The notes below the pieces were generated by a model. The model had not been told where the DNA came from. It saw only the letters and a list, made by a program, of their open reading frames with translations, and ran no database searches. DNA of 64,000 bases from Ifrita kowaldi. Its lineage: Eukaryota; Chordata; Aves; Passeriformes; Cinclosomatidae. The DNA lies in the NCBI GenBank assembly GCA_013398055.1, contig VZRS01009544.1:434001-498000 (forward strand). Reading direction: 5' to 3'. Numbering within the stretch: position 1 is the first letter of the stretch; each line of letters begins with the position of its first letter. Of this stretch, positions 50,401-63,500 are shown one piece after another. The translations under genes and the position numbers were made by a program.

Positions 50401-53400
50401 AGCCAGAGTTTGGTAGCCTGAACACAGTCAACCTGTTTTGAAGTCTATGTTTTAAAATGTAGGTATGACCAGCCAGTGACAACAGGACTGAGGGTCAGAG
50501 AACCAGCATTGGCACTGCCTAGTGTCACCCACATATTTTTAACTGTTTCTGTATGGCTTTCAAACTGTGAGAAGTGGAAACACAGATTTTTGTTTTACAG
50601 AACTGCAGCAGAACTGCAAAGCCCTGACTTTGGAGAGGAGGGCAAGCAAGTGAGAAACACTGAGACAGATGGCACAGTCAGATGGAATGAATTCCTGGGG
50701 GGGAGTGCAGCAGGGAGAAGAAGAACAGTGAGCGTGGTAAAAATATGGGAACAGCAGTTGCTGTAGCTGTTTCTACAAGAGTAAAGCAGGTTGAGCAAAT
50801 TGCCTTAGGAACCTGCCCTGTGCCAAGATCCAAAGAGAAGAACTAAGAAGACAGCTCTGCAGGAAAGGGTAGTGCCATGCAGATGGATAAATTGGAGTGT
50901 TGCAGCTATTAGAGAGGGATTGGAGACTGAACACTTCCAAAGCTCACAGCTGGAAGACGAGCTGAGGTGAATGCAGGGACCCAGAGAAAAGTCCAACTTG
51001 CCTGTCAGGCAATGGTGAATGCCAAACCATGCAATGGCACAAATCTCACAGCACAGAAAGACACGAACTGAGATAATTCTGATTCCAAATGTGAATCAGC
51101 TGAAGATTGAGATAAATTCCTAATAAAAGCATATTTACACTGGTAAAGTGTCAGTGTGATTGTTGATTATTCTCTGTCTTCCCAAAGGCAATGTTTCTAT
51201 CCCACAGCAAAGGTGATGGCCAATATTTATTACTGGAAAAGAAATCCTGACAGACAGGTACAAAGGTATCACAAAAGGGCTTTGTCACCATGCTATTCCT
51301 CACCAGTGACCCTCCCTGGCAGCAGGAGCAATCGTGCTATCCACACATCTTTTGCCACCATGGCATAGGCTCAGCTGAGGAAATATTGTTGAAACTGAAA
51401 AAACAAGAGCTTTCATCTCATTTTTTTTTGGTGCTGTAGGCTGTAGCACCAGATGAAGAAGTAACTGTGGGAATTGTTACTCAACCCAGTAACTGTGAGG
51501 TGGAGGTGCCCTCTGGAAATGGCATGTGCCTGAGTCAGCTGCAGTAGGTGAGATGTGAGGAACTGAGACAGCTTTTAGCATGTGTGGGCTATTCTGAGGA
51601 GTTAGTTACAAATCTCTACCAGGTATCTTTGGTATCACCAAGGTATCCTTAGTGAAATGCTTTGTTCAGGGGCTCTTAGCCCAGCATAATTTTCACAGGA
51701 ATGGCAAAAGTCAATTTCCTGCCACAGAGCAATTTCCTGGCTGAATTTCAGTAGATCACTCTGGAACATGGAGACATTAAAGCTCTTCAGCAAAATGGTT
51801 ATGGGATTGTTTTCACATGGGCAAACAAGAATTTTCTCTCAACTAATTCTTGGAAATGCTCATAGCATTCTAGTTGAAACTTCCAAAAACAATTCAGACT
51901 CAGCCAGACATCCAGCCTGAACAACTGAAGTTTGGCAAAGCTGTAAACAACTGGGCTTCATATAAGACTAGATTTTTAATGAAAAATGTCAGGCAAACTT
52001 AGATAGGGCTTTGTTATCAGCTTGCTCTGCAGTATGTGTTCTCTTCTATACTCCAGCCTAACATTTCATTTGTAAATCAGTTGCTATACCTAAGTTATAT
52101 TACAGTGTTTTGATATAGCATTTAGTATCTGCTTACATTTATACTTCACATTTTCATCTGTTGCAAATTCCCAGTTGATTTGCTATATTTACCAATAATA
52201 CAGCAAAACTTGAGACTAAGAGAAATACATCAAATGCCACCATTAACAGTTTCAGGTTATTGTCTATGTAAGAGAAATCTGTCTGCTGCACAAAACTATC
52301 TAGATGGAACACCTTGATTTCTAACAGTTTTTTCTTAATTTTAACGAAGGACTTACAAAGAAAATTTAAGATAAAGCTACTGAAGAGACTCAAGATGTAC
52401 CCAATGTTGACAAGAATGTTTATCAACAAATCAATTCCCTCTCTCCTGTGTTCTAAAAGAAGCATTTTTAAAGATGCTAAAAATAAAACCAGAAGTTTCA
52501 TTAAATAAATTAATATATTTTTGTTTGTAACAAAAACATCAGAAGTGGCGTCTGTTCTGACTTCCACTGCCTTGTTCTTGGTGTATTTTGTGGTTTCTTA
52601 GAGAATACATGAAAAAAGGACATGATCATGATCTGTGAGTTGACATACACAGCACATTCTCAGACATGCCCTAAGAAATTTCTAAATATTCCTTATTATT
52701 ATTTCAGCCAAACTTGCTACGTTTTTTTATTTATTTTATCTGCAAATTATGCCTATTTTGGCAGCACTCAAAAATATGTGAAAACAACATAACGTCTGCA
52801 ATTTATGCTTTCCTGCCTACAAGGCTCTATGACAGCATTTTTAAGATGAACCAGTCTGACACTGCCAGATTTTTGTGCAATGTCCTTGGGAATTTTGACC
52901 TATTAACTGCAGTGGAGTTTTAATGCAAGCTGTTTCAGGCAGGCTCGTTTCCTGAAAAAAGTGTTTCAATTTGAGGAGTTACACAGATGAAATGCCACTT
53001 GTCAGAGTTAGAATCCAGTTGATTCCACTGAACTGCAGGACAGAATTGAGAAATTTTGCCATCCTTGAGAAGGGGAGTTGCACCAAAGAAGACAAAACAA
53101 ATCCAGTATAACACAACAGTATGTACGCTAGGTATTTCTTGAACTGTCAAAGACTACATAATCTAACATCATCACCTGACACAAAACTGAGGTTCACTGC
53201 TTTCTTCATAGCATAGTGACACTGTATTTCTTTGTATTGGTAGATGTGTTTTCCAGTGATGGCTTTGTGCTTGCTTAGGTTCTCTCTCTGCAGAGAAATG
53301 GGAATATGAGGTTAATACCAATATTCTCCAGCCATAAATCAGGTCCCATGGGCCCTAGAGAAGGGCTAGGACACCTTCACACTACCTCTAAAGGCTCAAG

Positions 53401-56110
53401 GATGTGCTTTTCTCAGCGCCTGGTGTTACAGCTATGCAACCATCCTGCTGCTTGCCTCTTGTGGATTCCCACCACAGGGGAGCTGGAAGCAGAACAGTCT
53501 GATTAGAGCCTGCATCTGAAATTATGCTGGGCAATGTCTTCTAGTAATCAATTTATTCTGCCTAAAAGAATGAGCTTGAGCACTCCAAAGCAGATTCAGT
53601 ATAAAGTTTAAAATAAAAAAGAAATTAAAATGGAATATATAAACTGCAGAAACAGTTCCTTTTCCTGTTTCTGACATTTTTTTCCCCACACTAAGATCAC
53701 AAGAAGTCAGAGGTACTATGGGAGGGAAGTAGAAAAATTTTAAGAAAATTATTTCTCTGCCTTTTTTTCCCCAAAGTCTTAATTTTCTATCAAAGCCCAG
53801 TAGCGTCTTAAGTTCTTACAATACAGAAATTGTTTTCCAAATTGCAGGATTCAAAAATGGGTATTTGAACAAAAATGTGTGAATTTTGGGTCACAGGGAG
53901 TAAACCAACTCTATCAGTTTTCATGTAGCTTTGGGTCTTCCCAAGTGTTAACTCTTGCTCCAGTGAATATTTAAATATTTCATACAAAGTTGGCTTTTTC
54001 TGCAAAGAGTGAAGAGTCAAAGTATTTTCCTTGGATGTGTTTTAATGTCTATACTGTAGTAAAAAAAGTACTCTAACCTTTTCCTTTCTGGGTTGTTTTT
54101 GTGGGGTTTTTGGATGGTTCCAAACTCCCACTTGTCTTCCTGTTCTTTAAATTTTGATAGATGAGCCCCATAATAAAAGCAGTATTTTAAAGTCTAGCAA
54201 AATATTTAATCCAAACAACAGCTAATGGGTCTCACTGCAAATCCTGAAAAAAAACCTCCCAAAAAACATAGCAAAGCATTTATTTGTTTTTATTTTTTTA
54301 ATTCAGTCATCAATCAAAAAAGTACAGATATATTATAATTAATTGTCCTGAGACTTCTTCTGAAGGACTAACTGAGCAATGTCTCCTCACTTTTTCTTGT
54401 GTCTCTCTCTTACATGTCGACTACTTTTGAAACCTATCCTCCAGCTGCTTCTTTCTTACAGATATGGATGTTCAAGGACAGAACTGGGAGCACTGTAAAT
54501 GTTCTTGTTTTCTCTCAGGGAGGAAAACAGTCCTGCATTTGTGAGAAGTTCCTTTTGTGGGTGAATCACCACAGTATTACTGAGTGATGGTTATGATCTG
54601 AAGACTTCTATGGACAAAGAAATCAAAGCCTGTTTGCTCGGGGATTATACATTAAGATGGATAAAATAACTTTTATATTGTCTATGGTAACAAACATAAC
54701 TAAAACAAAAATATAAGGTGACAACTAATGTAAAATGTAAAATATCAGTTGACATACTGCAGAGCTATATATGCAAAATTATTTTTATTCCCAGGCTCAG
54801 GTGCCTGTTTCCTTAGGACGTGGGAGAGGATGAAGAGAAAAAAGAGGAGCTGTTGCTGCACAATTCACAGATGAGAGGTGGCTGATGTGCTCCCCCAGCA
54901 CACGACCTGACTGCAGCCCTGTGTCTGCTGCTCCATCACGAGTGACCAGTGTGAATAACTGCACACTTGCAGAGTTGCACTGTGCTGCAGGCAAAGCCAC
55001 AAGGAAGGCAGCATTTCCAGCCTAAGGGAGCCTTGAGACACAGTTGATGTTGAGGTGAACTGAAATGTTATCTGTCAGCTGTAGCTGTCAGCAAAAATAT
55101 TAAAGGAATAGCAGCTGCATCATGCCACAAGCAGGGGAGTGGAGCAGCCGTAGCTCCAAAATAGATTTTAGAGTCAGACAGAGTTTTGTTTTAATGAACT
55201 CCAGTAATACTCAAGGTCCATTTATCTCCTAAGCTGCTTTGAGCCAGTTGATAATGCTACTGCTTTTAAAATGTTTTAAACAAATGTTTGAGATGCAAGT
55301 AAAGAAGAGCTATTGAGAATAGGAAAGGTATGTTACTAAAGCTTTAAAATGTATTTTTTCTGACTAATTGTTTTATGCTTCTGTAGCTTTAAATTTGCCC
55401 TCACCATTTTATTCTGTAAGTTCTGATACAGCAATAAAACTGATACGACAATAAAAAATCATAACCGTGTTTCTCAGCTGGAAGAAAAATTATTGGCTTA
55501 TTACAGCATATGTAGCATTTATTCTTCCTTTTCAGAACATTTAATTAAGAAGATACAAAGTTATCCTGAAAGTTTTTATTAAAGAATAGCATCTTACATT
55601 CTTTTTGGATTGTCATTAAAGAAAATAATAATAAGCAGTGGTCTCTTCAGGAACTTGAATTCCAAGATAAATGTAATAAAGCTTGTGGCAGTGTGTTATT
55701 GTTTACTGCTTGGAAAAACTTACGCAACAGCAGAACATTGCTCTGATTTTTGAGCTGCTGCTAATGAAGTACAACCAGACAGGGTACAGTTGCCATGAGT
55801 CAGGAAATGTGGATGTTCCTGGACAGAGGCCAAGGGAGCTTAGACACACAGAGATGAGATGTATATGCATCCTTTGGAGGAGACAAACTAAGTTGTTTTG
55901 AAGCATCTCAAGCTGCCTGATCCAAGAAGCAACCAAATGACCACCCTGAAAAGAGCTTATTAGCTCCCCGTTTCTTGTTGTCCCTTGTTTTCACCTCAGG
56001 AAAACAACAATGAAGTAGGCAGTCCAGGGGAGCTTAGAGATAAGATATTAGGTTCAGCCATGAGACAGTAGGTTCAAAACCCTGAGGGCTTAACTTTGCT
56101 CTTTCACTAT

Positions 56111-56242
56111 AAAAAGAAGAAAAAAAAATCCCACCAAAAACTCACCAACCCCATACCCCTAAATTAAAAAAAAAAAACAATAACCCAACAACAGCAGCAG
56201 CAAGAAAACACCAACCAACCAACAACTAACCAAAAAACCTCC
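56111..56242. repeat. A/C-rich low-complexity tract
   Basis: About 130 nt consisting mostly of A and C on the plus strand (few G or T), including an A12 run, CAGCAGCAGCAG-like units and CAAC repeats near 56211-56222. It separates two ordinary stretches and has no recognised source. Confidence 0.8.
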
Positions 56243-58074
56243 CTGATGTGCTACAATTTGCTATTAGACTTTAAACAAGCCTTTTGAACACATTTTCTGC
56301 TATAGTATTGTATGAGGTTTTTGTAAGAGAATGAGCGTTACCACTGTACACATGGAGAGAAGCTCCACTCTCCACAGTGACAAAAAATTTGCTGAAATAC
56401 TGCTACATTTCAGTACAGCACATTCAGTTCAGTACATCTGCAACCCCCTTTCATTTTTTTTAGCATTCTAAACATCATTTCTGTGGGTCCCTATTTTTTA
56501 AGTGAAATTAACTAGGATCATTTAAAAGAAACCACTGGTTTCTTTTCCTTTCCATGACTCTTTCTTGCATCTGAATATAACTGTCCCAGCAGGCTGATTT
56601 TTTCGCTCTTTTGGTAGGTGTGTTTTCCTTATCTTATCACAACCCCTCCCTGCATCATTTCCCAAAAGGGGACTACAGCTTTCACTCCTGTCCCAGCAGA
56701 GCAGGCCATGCAGACCATTCTTCTGTGCTGGTACACTCAGGTATGTGGGTGGCTGCTTGGACTTCCACATTTCGCATCTTTTTTCAGGGGAACCCTTACG
56801 ATAAAGACCTGCCCTTCCTTTCATAAAATCTAAGGAAGGGCCATTTATTACCCCATTCTCTCCCCGATCTGTAAAGGCTCATAACTAAATGAAGGAATTA
56901 TTTCCAGACCTCCTGCTTTGATCTGGGCTAGTTTTGAGGCCACCTGCGCAGTCGTCACTGCTGTTCCACCGTGGCAGGGCACAGCGTGGCAGACCCATGC
57001 TGCCCTCAGTTGTGTTTCAGCAGCTGTGGCCTCTTCTGAGCAGTGGCACACACATAAGGGTGGGACTCTGCCCTGCTCCCAAACTCACCGTCCCTTCTGT
57101 CTACTGGCACTGGCAACCACGCAGATTCAAAATCTCAAGAAAATCCTCCAAAGTTGTTTTGCAGGAGATTTTAAAGCAATAGATGATGGCATCAGATCAT
57201 CTAGAGATCAGAGATTTCAACTTCCTTGAACACATCAGGACTGTATTTTTTTCTAATTTTCTCCAGTTTTAATTAAAGCTGAGAGTCATGTAATGGTAAC
57301 TTAATTCCCCGATAAATCCTTATCAAAAATCTCAGTTGCCAAGAGAGTCACTTGAGCTGCAACCAGTGCTTTAACAAAGCAGGCACAACTGGAGACACTG
57401 GCTACCTGCTGAGCTTACAAGAGACAGGCAGCACCACAGGACAGTTCTGTTTTCCAGGTGCTCCCTCTTCCTCCCTGCTCCAGCCAACACATGGGGTTTG
57501 TGTAGCCTCCCCACAGCCCCATAGTGGCTCCAGAGCTGCCCAACACCAGCTAATTTGGTCAGTCACATTCGGCTCATCCCTTCTCTCAAAGGTCCTTTTT
57601 CCTTCAAGATTATTTTTTTCCCAGCAGTCTCCTCCTTGTACTAGAGAGCTTCTCCTGAGCACTCCCAAAATAGCAACAAGATCACAAACTGACAGCACCC
57701 TCTTTGCCCTGTGAATTACTTCTGGTACAACTGAACCTGAGGGAATGGTTTTGATTTTCCAGAAACATATCAGTATTCACATTAGTTTGGTTTCTATCCT
57801 GGCATGATTTTGTTCTTAAAGTTTTCTGGTCACATCCCTGGTCCTCCTCCTCCTTTTTTTTTGCGGTGTTTTACCAGTATGGCTGATTTATGTGACCTAT
57901 AACTGAGGGCACAGCTAAGCTTCCCTCTGGCTAGCTCCTCTAAAAATACATATTCTTGTCACTCAGACTAATTCAACTTCTATTCCTACTTCTCCCTGCG
58001 GAATCTGGTTTCCAAGGAGGGCTATTTAAGTCTTCTTATTCAAAGCTGTTTACATGATGTTCTATACTGCAACA

Positions 58075-58205
58075 TCTCAGAGTGTCAAAGTCACTATTAT
58101 GTTTATTCTTGTAACATTCCAGGTTGTTATTAAAAGTGGACAAGTAACTTGCTTAGAGTCACACAGGGAGTCACTGATGTGAAAGCCAGCAATTTAGCCA
58201 GCATT
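58075..58205 (+). mobile_element. Possible MIR / CORE-SINE fossil
   Basis: AAGTAACTTGCTTAGAGTCA followed by CACAGGGAGTCACTGATG closely follows the MIR core (AAGTAACTTGCCCAAGGTCA, then CACAGCTAGTAAGTGGC). CACTATTATG upstream fits the preceding MIR segment. MIR copies are ancient and scarce in birds, so a preserved core may be a conserved element; a chance match cannot be excluded without alignment. Confidence 0.55.
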
Positions 58206-59352
58206 CCTCCTCCCTGGTATGACAACTACTACCTCACATTTTAGGGTAACATTACTTCAAACAACAAAATTCAAACATGACATGGATATTTTGGAGAGGG
58301 AACCTGAATTTAGCAAAGTGTTTCTGGTGATAAGGAATCTGTCAGATGTCCTGCCACTCTCACAACCTTGCAGTGCAATCACACTCTTGCAGTGTGATTT
58401 AGACTTTGTTTACACAACTAATGCTGGAGGTAACTAAATTAACCCTCCTTGTGTGCAATTATGCCTCATTTCTAGATACTGCTGTCCTGGAGGGATTTTT
58501 ATGAGCTGACACCAATAGCCAGTAAAATTTTCCCCATTCTACTTATTCCTTAACAAACTGTTACAAACTGTTGTGTTATGTTGAGGGTATTCACTGAACA
58601 CTTACATAGATTATTCAGTTTATTTTTGATTATTTTCCTAGGCTTCTTATGTGCTAAGCTAAGGAGAAACTCATTACACTGTCTATAGCTCTCATATATT
58701 TTTCTAGCACTTCATTAGTTCTCAGAGGCCTGTAGTGATAAAGGTTGTGTGGCTGATAGTGATACAGAACAGGGGCTAGAAACTTGTATCACAGCAGGGA
58801 ATTTGTTTTCTTGGAATGAGGTAGCTGTGTCGTTATCACAGAGAAGGCTCTGAACAGTTCCTCCTGGGCCCTCAAGTACCACAGCAATCCTGTTGTGCAA
58901 ATTCTGTAAATTTTCATTTGCAAATAGATCGAATTCTGTACCAAAGATACTTACATTGCACTCCCTCTATCTTTCTAATAAAAAGCTGTTCCAAAATAAT
59001 TTGGGATTTTAGAACATGTTCTCTGAAAGCAGGAAAATCAGTTTAGGTTTGTTTTTTCTCCAATCCACTAGCTACTTTTGAAACCTCTGCCCATATGGGT
59101 ACAAGGCAGGGTAGTTAAAGATATTGTTAACTTGGTAACTCATGGTTTAGAGGTTTAGAGTTTAGTTTTAGAACACTCAGCTTCCTGGCCTCCTGCTAAA
59201 GCACTTCTTGTCTGTCCTAGCCTGTTCTGGTGTCTTTCAAAGCATGAACTCTTCTTCCTAAATCTCACTACCTTTCTCATTAGTTTAACCCCACTGAAGC
59301 ATATGGCAGCTTTTTTATTAAAAAGGCTGCAAGGATAATTTGTATGACCTCT

Positions 59353-59357
<5 letters not shown>

Positions 59358-59401
<44 letters not shown>
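59358..59401. repeat. (TG)22 microsatellite
   Basis: A pure TG run of about 44 nt. Potential Z-DNA and a usable length-polymorphic marker. The histidine/threonine-rich open frames on the minus strand come from the repeat. Confidence 0.97.
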
Positions 59402-59402
<1 letters not shown>

Positions 59403-60404
59403 AAGGCACACCAGCTCCTCCAGTTCCTCTCTGCAGCAAGTGCTGAGTTTGCTCTAGACAAGTACCATGGGATCTGAGACCTCTGTATACCACCAGCCAC
59501 GAGAATTCCTTGGCCTTTTTCCCTCCATATGTACTGATGATGACAATATTCTAGTCAGAGTTCCAGTTTTAGGAACATTATTTATGTAAAGAGAAGAAGA
59601 TTACCTGTCTTCAGTGGTTATTCTTAGTAGGTATAAGAAATCCTATATGGGAAGACTGACTGCCACATCCCTTTGAGTGCCACAAGGCCCCTGCTTTGTC
59701 CTTGTTTCATGCTACAGTAGTCACTAACAGGTAAATTTAGATGCTTCCACAAGAAGTGCTTTTTAAACTAGCCTAAGTTAGTCTCAGGTTAACCAGAACT
59801 CCATCTAGGAATCCTGTTTGCCATATGTGCATCATGATCTGCTCCTGATTAGGATACAATTGAAAAGAGATGTTCAATGAGAAAAGTGAACTCAGCAGTG
59901 GAAACAGTCTCCAGAGTTCCCTTCCTCAAAAGCAGCATCTCTGTTATCCTTCCTTACATACCTATTTGCTTATTAATTACATTCTCAATGCTAGCCTTTC
60001 AGCTTATTGGACTACCTTGAAAGAATATACTTAACATTTTCAGAATTGTTTTTGCAGAAAGATGGTACCTCAACCATGCCTTATTCTAAATGTTTGGTTT
60101 TCAAACAGAATGTAGCAGGCAGAAGGAAGAGGGTGCGCCCTCTGAAAGCTGGAGTAAACTAAGATAAATAATTACATACAAGATTTTTCATCCTTATTAT
60201 TCCTATTTTAGGACATAACACATCAAACATAACAAAATCAAACAAAAAACCCCCACTACAGGTGGTTTCTTTTGCAATTTTGAAAGTACCAAAGACCTGT
60301 GATTTATGTTGCTATCAACCAACTCTCAAGCCATTCAGTGTATGTATCTTGATACACTGATTATCATCTCTTGCAAAATATTCCAGGGCCAGCCATGTCC
60401 AAAA

Positions 60405-60428
60405 CTTTGTGATCCAAAGATCACAAAG
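60405..60428. other. Perfect 10-bp inverted repeat (4-nt loop)
   Basis: CTTTGTGATC at 60405-60414, loop CAAA, then GATCACAAAG at 60419-60428, an exact reverse complement. It lies about 60 bp before the CR1 3' end fragment. Each arm contains a CTTTGTG/CACAAAG motif resembling SOX/TCF HMG-box sites. Confidence 0.85.
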
Positions 60429-60485
60429 ATGAGAGACCTTAGAATATTTATAAATTAAAAATACTCAAGATATATGAAAATAATC

Positions 60486-60587
60486 AAAGCTCAGAGCAAC
60501 CTGATCAGACTCTGGAGACAGTCCCACTTTGGGGGAGACTGGATGACTTCTGCCAGTTCCCTTCACCTGAATTATGGTTCTGTAAAT
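60486..60587 (+). mobile_element. CR1 LINE 3' end fragment
   Basis: AAGCTCAGAGCAACCTGATC, then a block ending GACTGGATGACTTC and AGTTCCCTTCACCTGAATTA, follows the CR1 3'-UTR (consensus approximately ...GACTAGATGATCTC...GGTCCCTTCCAACC...). It ends in ATTATGGTTCTGTAAAT, a decayed octamer tail. About 100 bp remain, older than the copy at 13.45 kb and in the opposite orientation. Confidence 0.72.
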
Positions 60588-63500
60588 AAGTGGCACCCCT
60601 CATTTAGAGGATGTGACACTGTGACCCTGCCTTTTACTATTTGCCCTCTGATGCCTTTTGTGCCTTGGATTCCAGCCTCTGTCTCGTGCCACTTGAAGCA
60701 GCAGTGGTTCCCACAGCCAGCTGCCTTGGAACACGTGGCTCCCCTGGCACTCAGGAGCTCCGTTGCCATGTGTGTCCCTCTGTGCAGAGGGACATCTTGT
60801 TCTGCACTATGTTTGACATGCTTGAGGACATCTCGCATGGCCTCATTCCCTTCCTGCTATCTCCTGCCCAGAGTCAAAAATTGGAACGTATAGTCTTCTC
60901 TAAAGAATTTTATCAGACTGAGGAACTGAAATCCTTATCTACTGGAATAAAATCTATGTTTCTTTTCATTACAGAAGTCCTTCTTGAAAAACAAAAGGAG
61001 AAATAACACACTGTAGAAGAACTACTGTAACCTTTATGTTCAAAGTCAGATCCAAGAGGTTTTGCAATTACAGAGGGTGAGACAAGTGAGATTTTGGGGA
61101 CAAGTATGAAAGACACAGGAATTGAATAACTTCAGCATGAGAAATATATGCTTACTTAAATTTTAGTCAGCCCAACACTAAACTGGTCATCATTAACCAC
61201 ATGTGCTTTCCCACCCTTTCATTTATGCCCTTGCTTATGGCTTTTAAAGGGCTATTTTTTCAACAATCTGGATTATATATTTTCAAAGTAAGAATGTTGA
61301 GACGCATAACTAGATAGTGTGAGATTTTATGAATACCCTTTGTACTATGTTCACAGATTTGAACTTGAGGATAAACTGTGTATGTTTTTTTCAGTGTATA
61401 TTTGTTGTCACAGTAACTGCAGTTTTCCCAATAAATGGAAATTGCATCGTTTCCTTAGCATTCAGGTTATTGCACTGAAATAGCACCATGAACTCACCAT
61501 TACTTCTCCCTTCCTGTTGTCAAGTTAGATCTCATTTAGTTACAGGAGCAGGCACTAAAACAGGTTAGTTTAGATTTGTGCGCACTAGAAAGCTGAAGCA
61601 AGTCTGCTTAGCTGCATTACATCCTGTGACTCATGCCTGTGTGGGAAAGACCTTATTTTCGCAGAGATCTCTTAGATAAACAAGGCAAGTTGGCAGCAAT
61701 TCGATTACACTGATGTAAGCAGTCTCTGCTTTCTGTTGCATTCATTTGCTTTATATTTTCTGAAAAACACAAGCAGGCTAATAAACTCTAGTGAGAATTC
61801 TTCTACCAAGGACACATGAGCTTTCATTTTCAATTACTTTTTTTTTTTTACAATAGGAGCAGCCTTAAAACCAGTTTCTAAAAAAATTCCTATTCTGTTA
61901 CTACAGTAGATCCATTTTTTATCAGTTGTGTTTTTTTTAAGTTTGTTAGCGAAGCTGTAGCTCTTGCTGTCGACAACCATAACACACTAGTCAGTTAGAT
62001 ACCTCCCTCCTGCAAACATACAAGCCTCTAAATACTGTGGACTTCAGATAGAAAATGGATTTAGATTCCAAAATATCACTTTTACATATGCGCTGGAACA
62101 ACGTTTTGAACAGCATAAATCACAAAATGTTACACTCTTTGTCACCATTTCCCCAAAAAGGAAAAGTGAAGAAAGTAACCATTACTATAATTCAGAGGTC
62201 TGAAAGTGTGTAAATCAAACTGGACAAGTTTCTTGCAAATTCATCGAGGTTTTTGCTCTTGTTTAGAAACCTCACCAGTTTATATCTGAATGACTTCGGC
62301 CACATCTTAGATAATTAAGATTTTAATTGTCATTTTATCAGCTTTGAAATGAAACTCACTTGGACAAAGTGCAGCGATCTTTCAGATTCACACCCCTCTT
62401 TGCCTCTGTCAGCACACAGCAACCAGACGGGTTGTCCATTTAAGGGAAAAAGTACAAGCTCCAGCCTATTTCCCTGTGCTTTGGATGTGTTTGTCCCACT
62501 CCTTCAGCAAAGCATTCTGTTGTGCCAAAAAGCATTTCCTTTCTTGCAAAAGTCATGCACACATGCACACATATACTCCCATTTCTGATGAAGTTTTAAT
62601 TAAGCTTTTAATTGTAGGAATTGTCACTTTCTCTGTATTTATGAGTGTGTAAAACATTGTGGAGGATGACACAATCTGTGTAATCTTACAGATCACCTTT
62701 AGAGCTACAATTTGCATGCTTTACTTGTGGAAAAGATTTAGAGATACAGTCCAGACAAAGCAGAAGGAGAATCATATGGCAAAGCCATCTTGAATTAAAA
62801 AACAAAAAAAGCATATCTGTCCCAGCTGAGGAAGACTTTCTGTTTGCACTTGTATTAGTACTTATTTTACTATGATACCAAGAATAAAAGGTAATATAGA
62901 AAGTACAGATTATCTGCACAAGCAGGAGGAGTAGGTGCAAAGACCTAAAATAAAAGGGAAAATCTAATCAAGTATCCTGAAACGCACAACTTTCACAAAT
63001 GCATGAGGCATCACACATTTTCAACATGATCAGAGACTCTCACTGTCTCTCCTGAACAGGACACAGGCACAACTGTTTCTGCCCTTCACCTCAAAGCATA
63101 ACTACAGGACTGTGTTACAAGTCCTAGTGTCACTAGCTTGGTATAAATACTAGCTACTAAAAGCAGAAAAAGAGAGGTCAAACATTCTCAATATTTTATG
63201 AATGTATTGTTTTCTCAGTTATCCAGTATGCTCCAAAATGAAGAAAAAAGCCTGTCTTCCCCAAATAATTACCAATATTCTGCATTAAATTAGGAAACAA
63301 CTTTCAGTAGAAAACACTGAGAGAAATGAAAACAGAAAAGGCTAAAAATGAAAAGTACCAGAATAAGATAATGAAGCTGGAAAGTTTAGACATTTGGTCT
63401 TCTTGTTAATAAATATTTAAACTTTTCTATACAACAGAATGTCTTTATTTTATCTTTCTTGCTTTCAGTTCTTATCCGAGGTTTTATATACTAAATATTT

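Noticed and set aside
59155..59500. His/Thr-repeat open frames on the minus strand
   Set aside because: They are products of the TG microsatellite.
60474..61006. Plus-strand open frames of 139 and 121 codons
   Set aside because: They begin inside or just after the CR1 3' end fragment and show no family signature or splice context.
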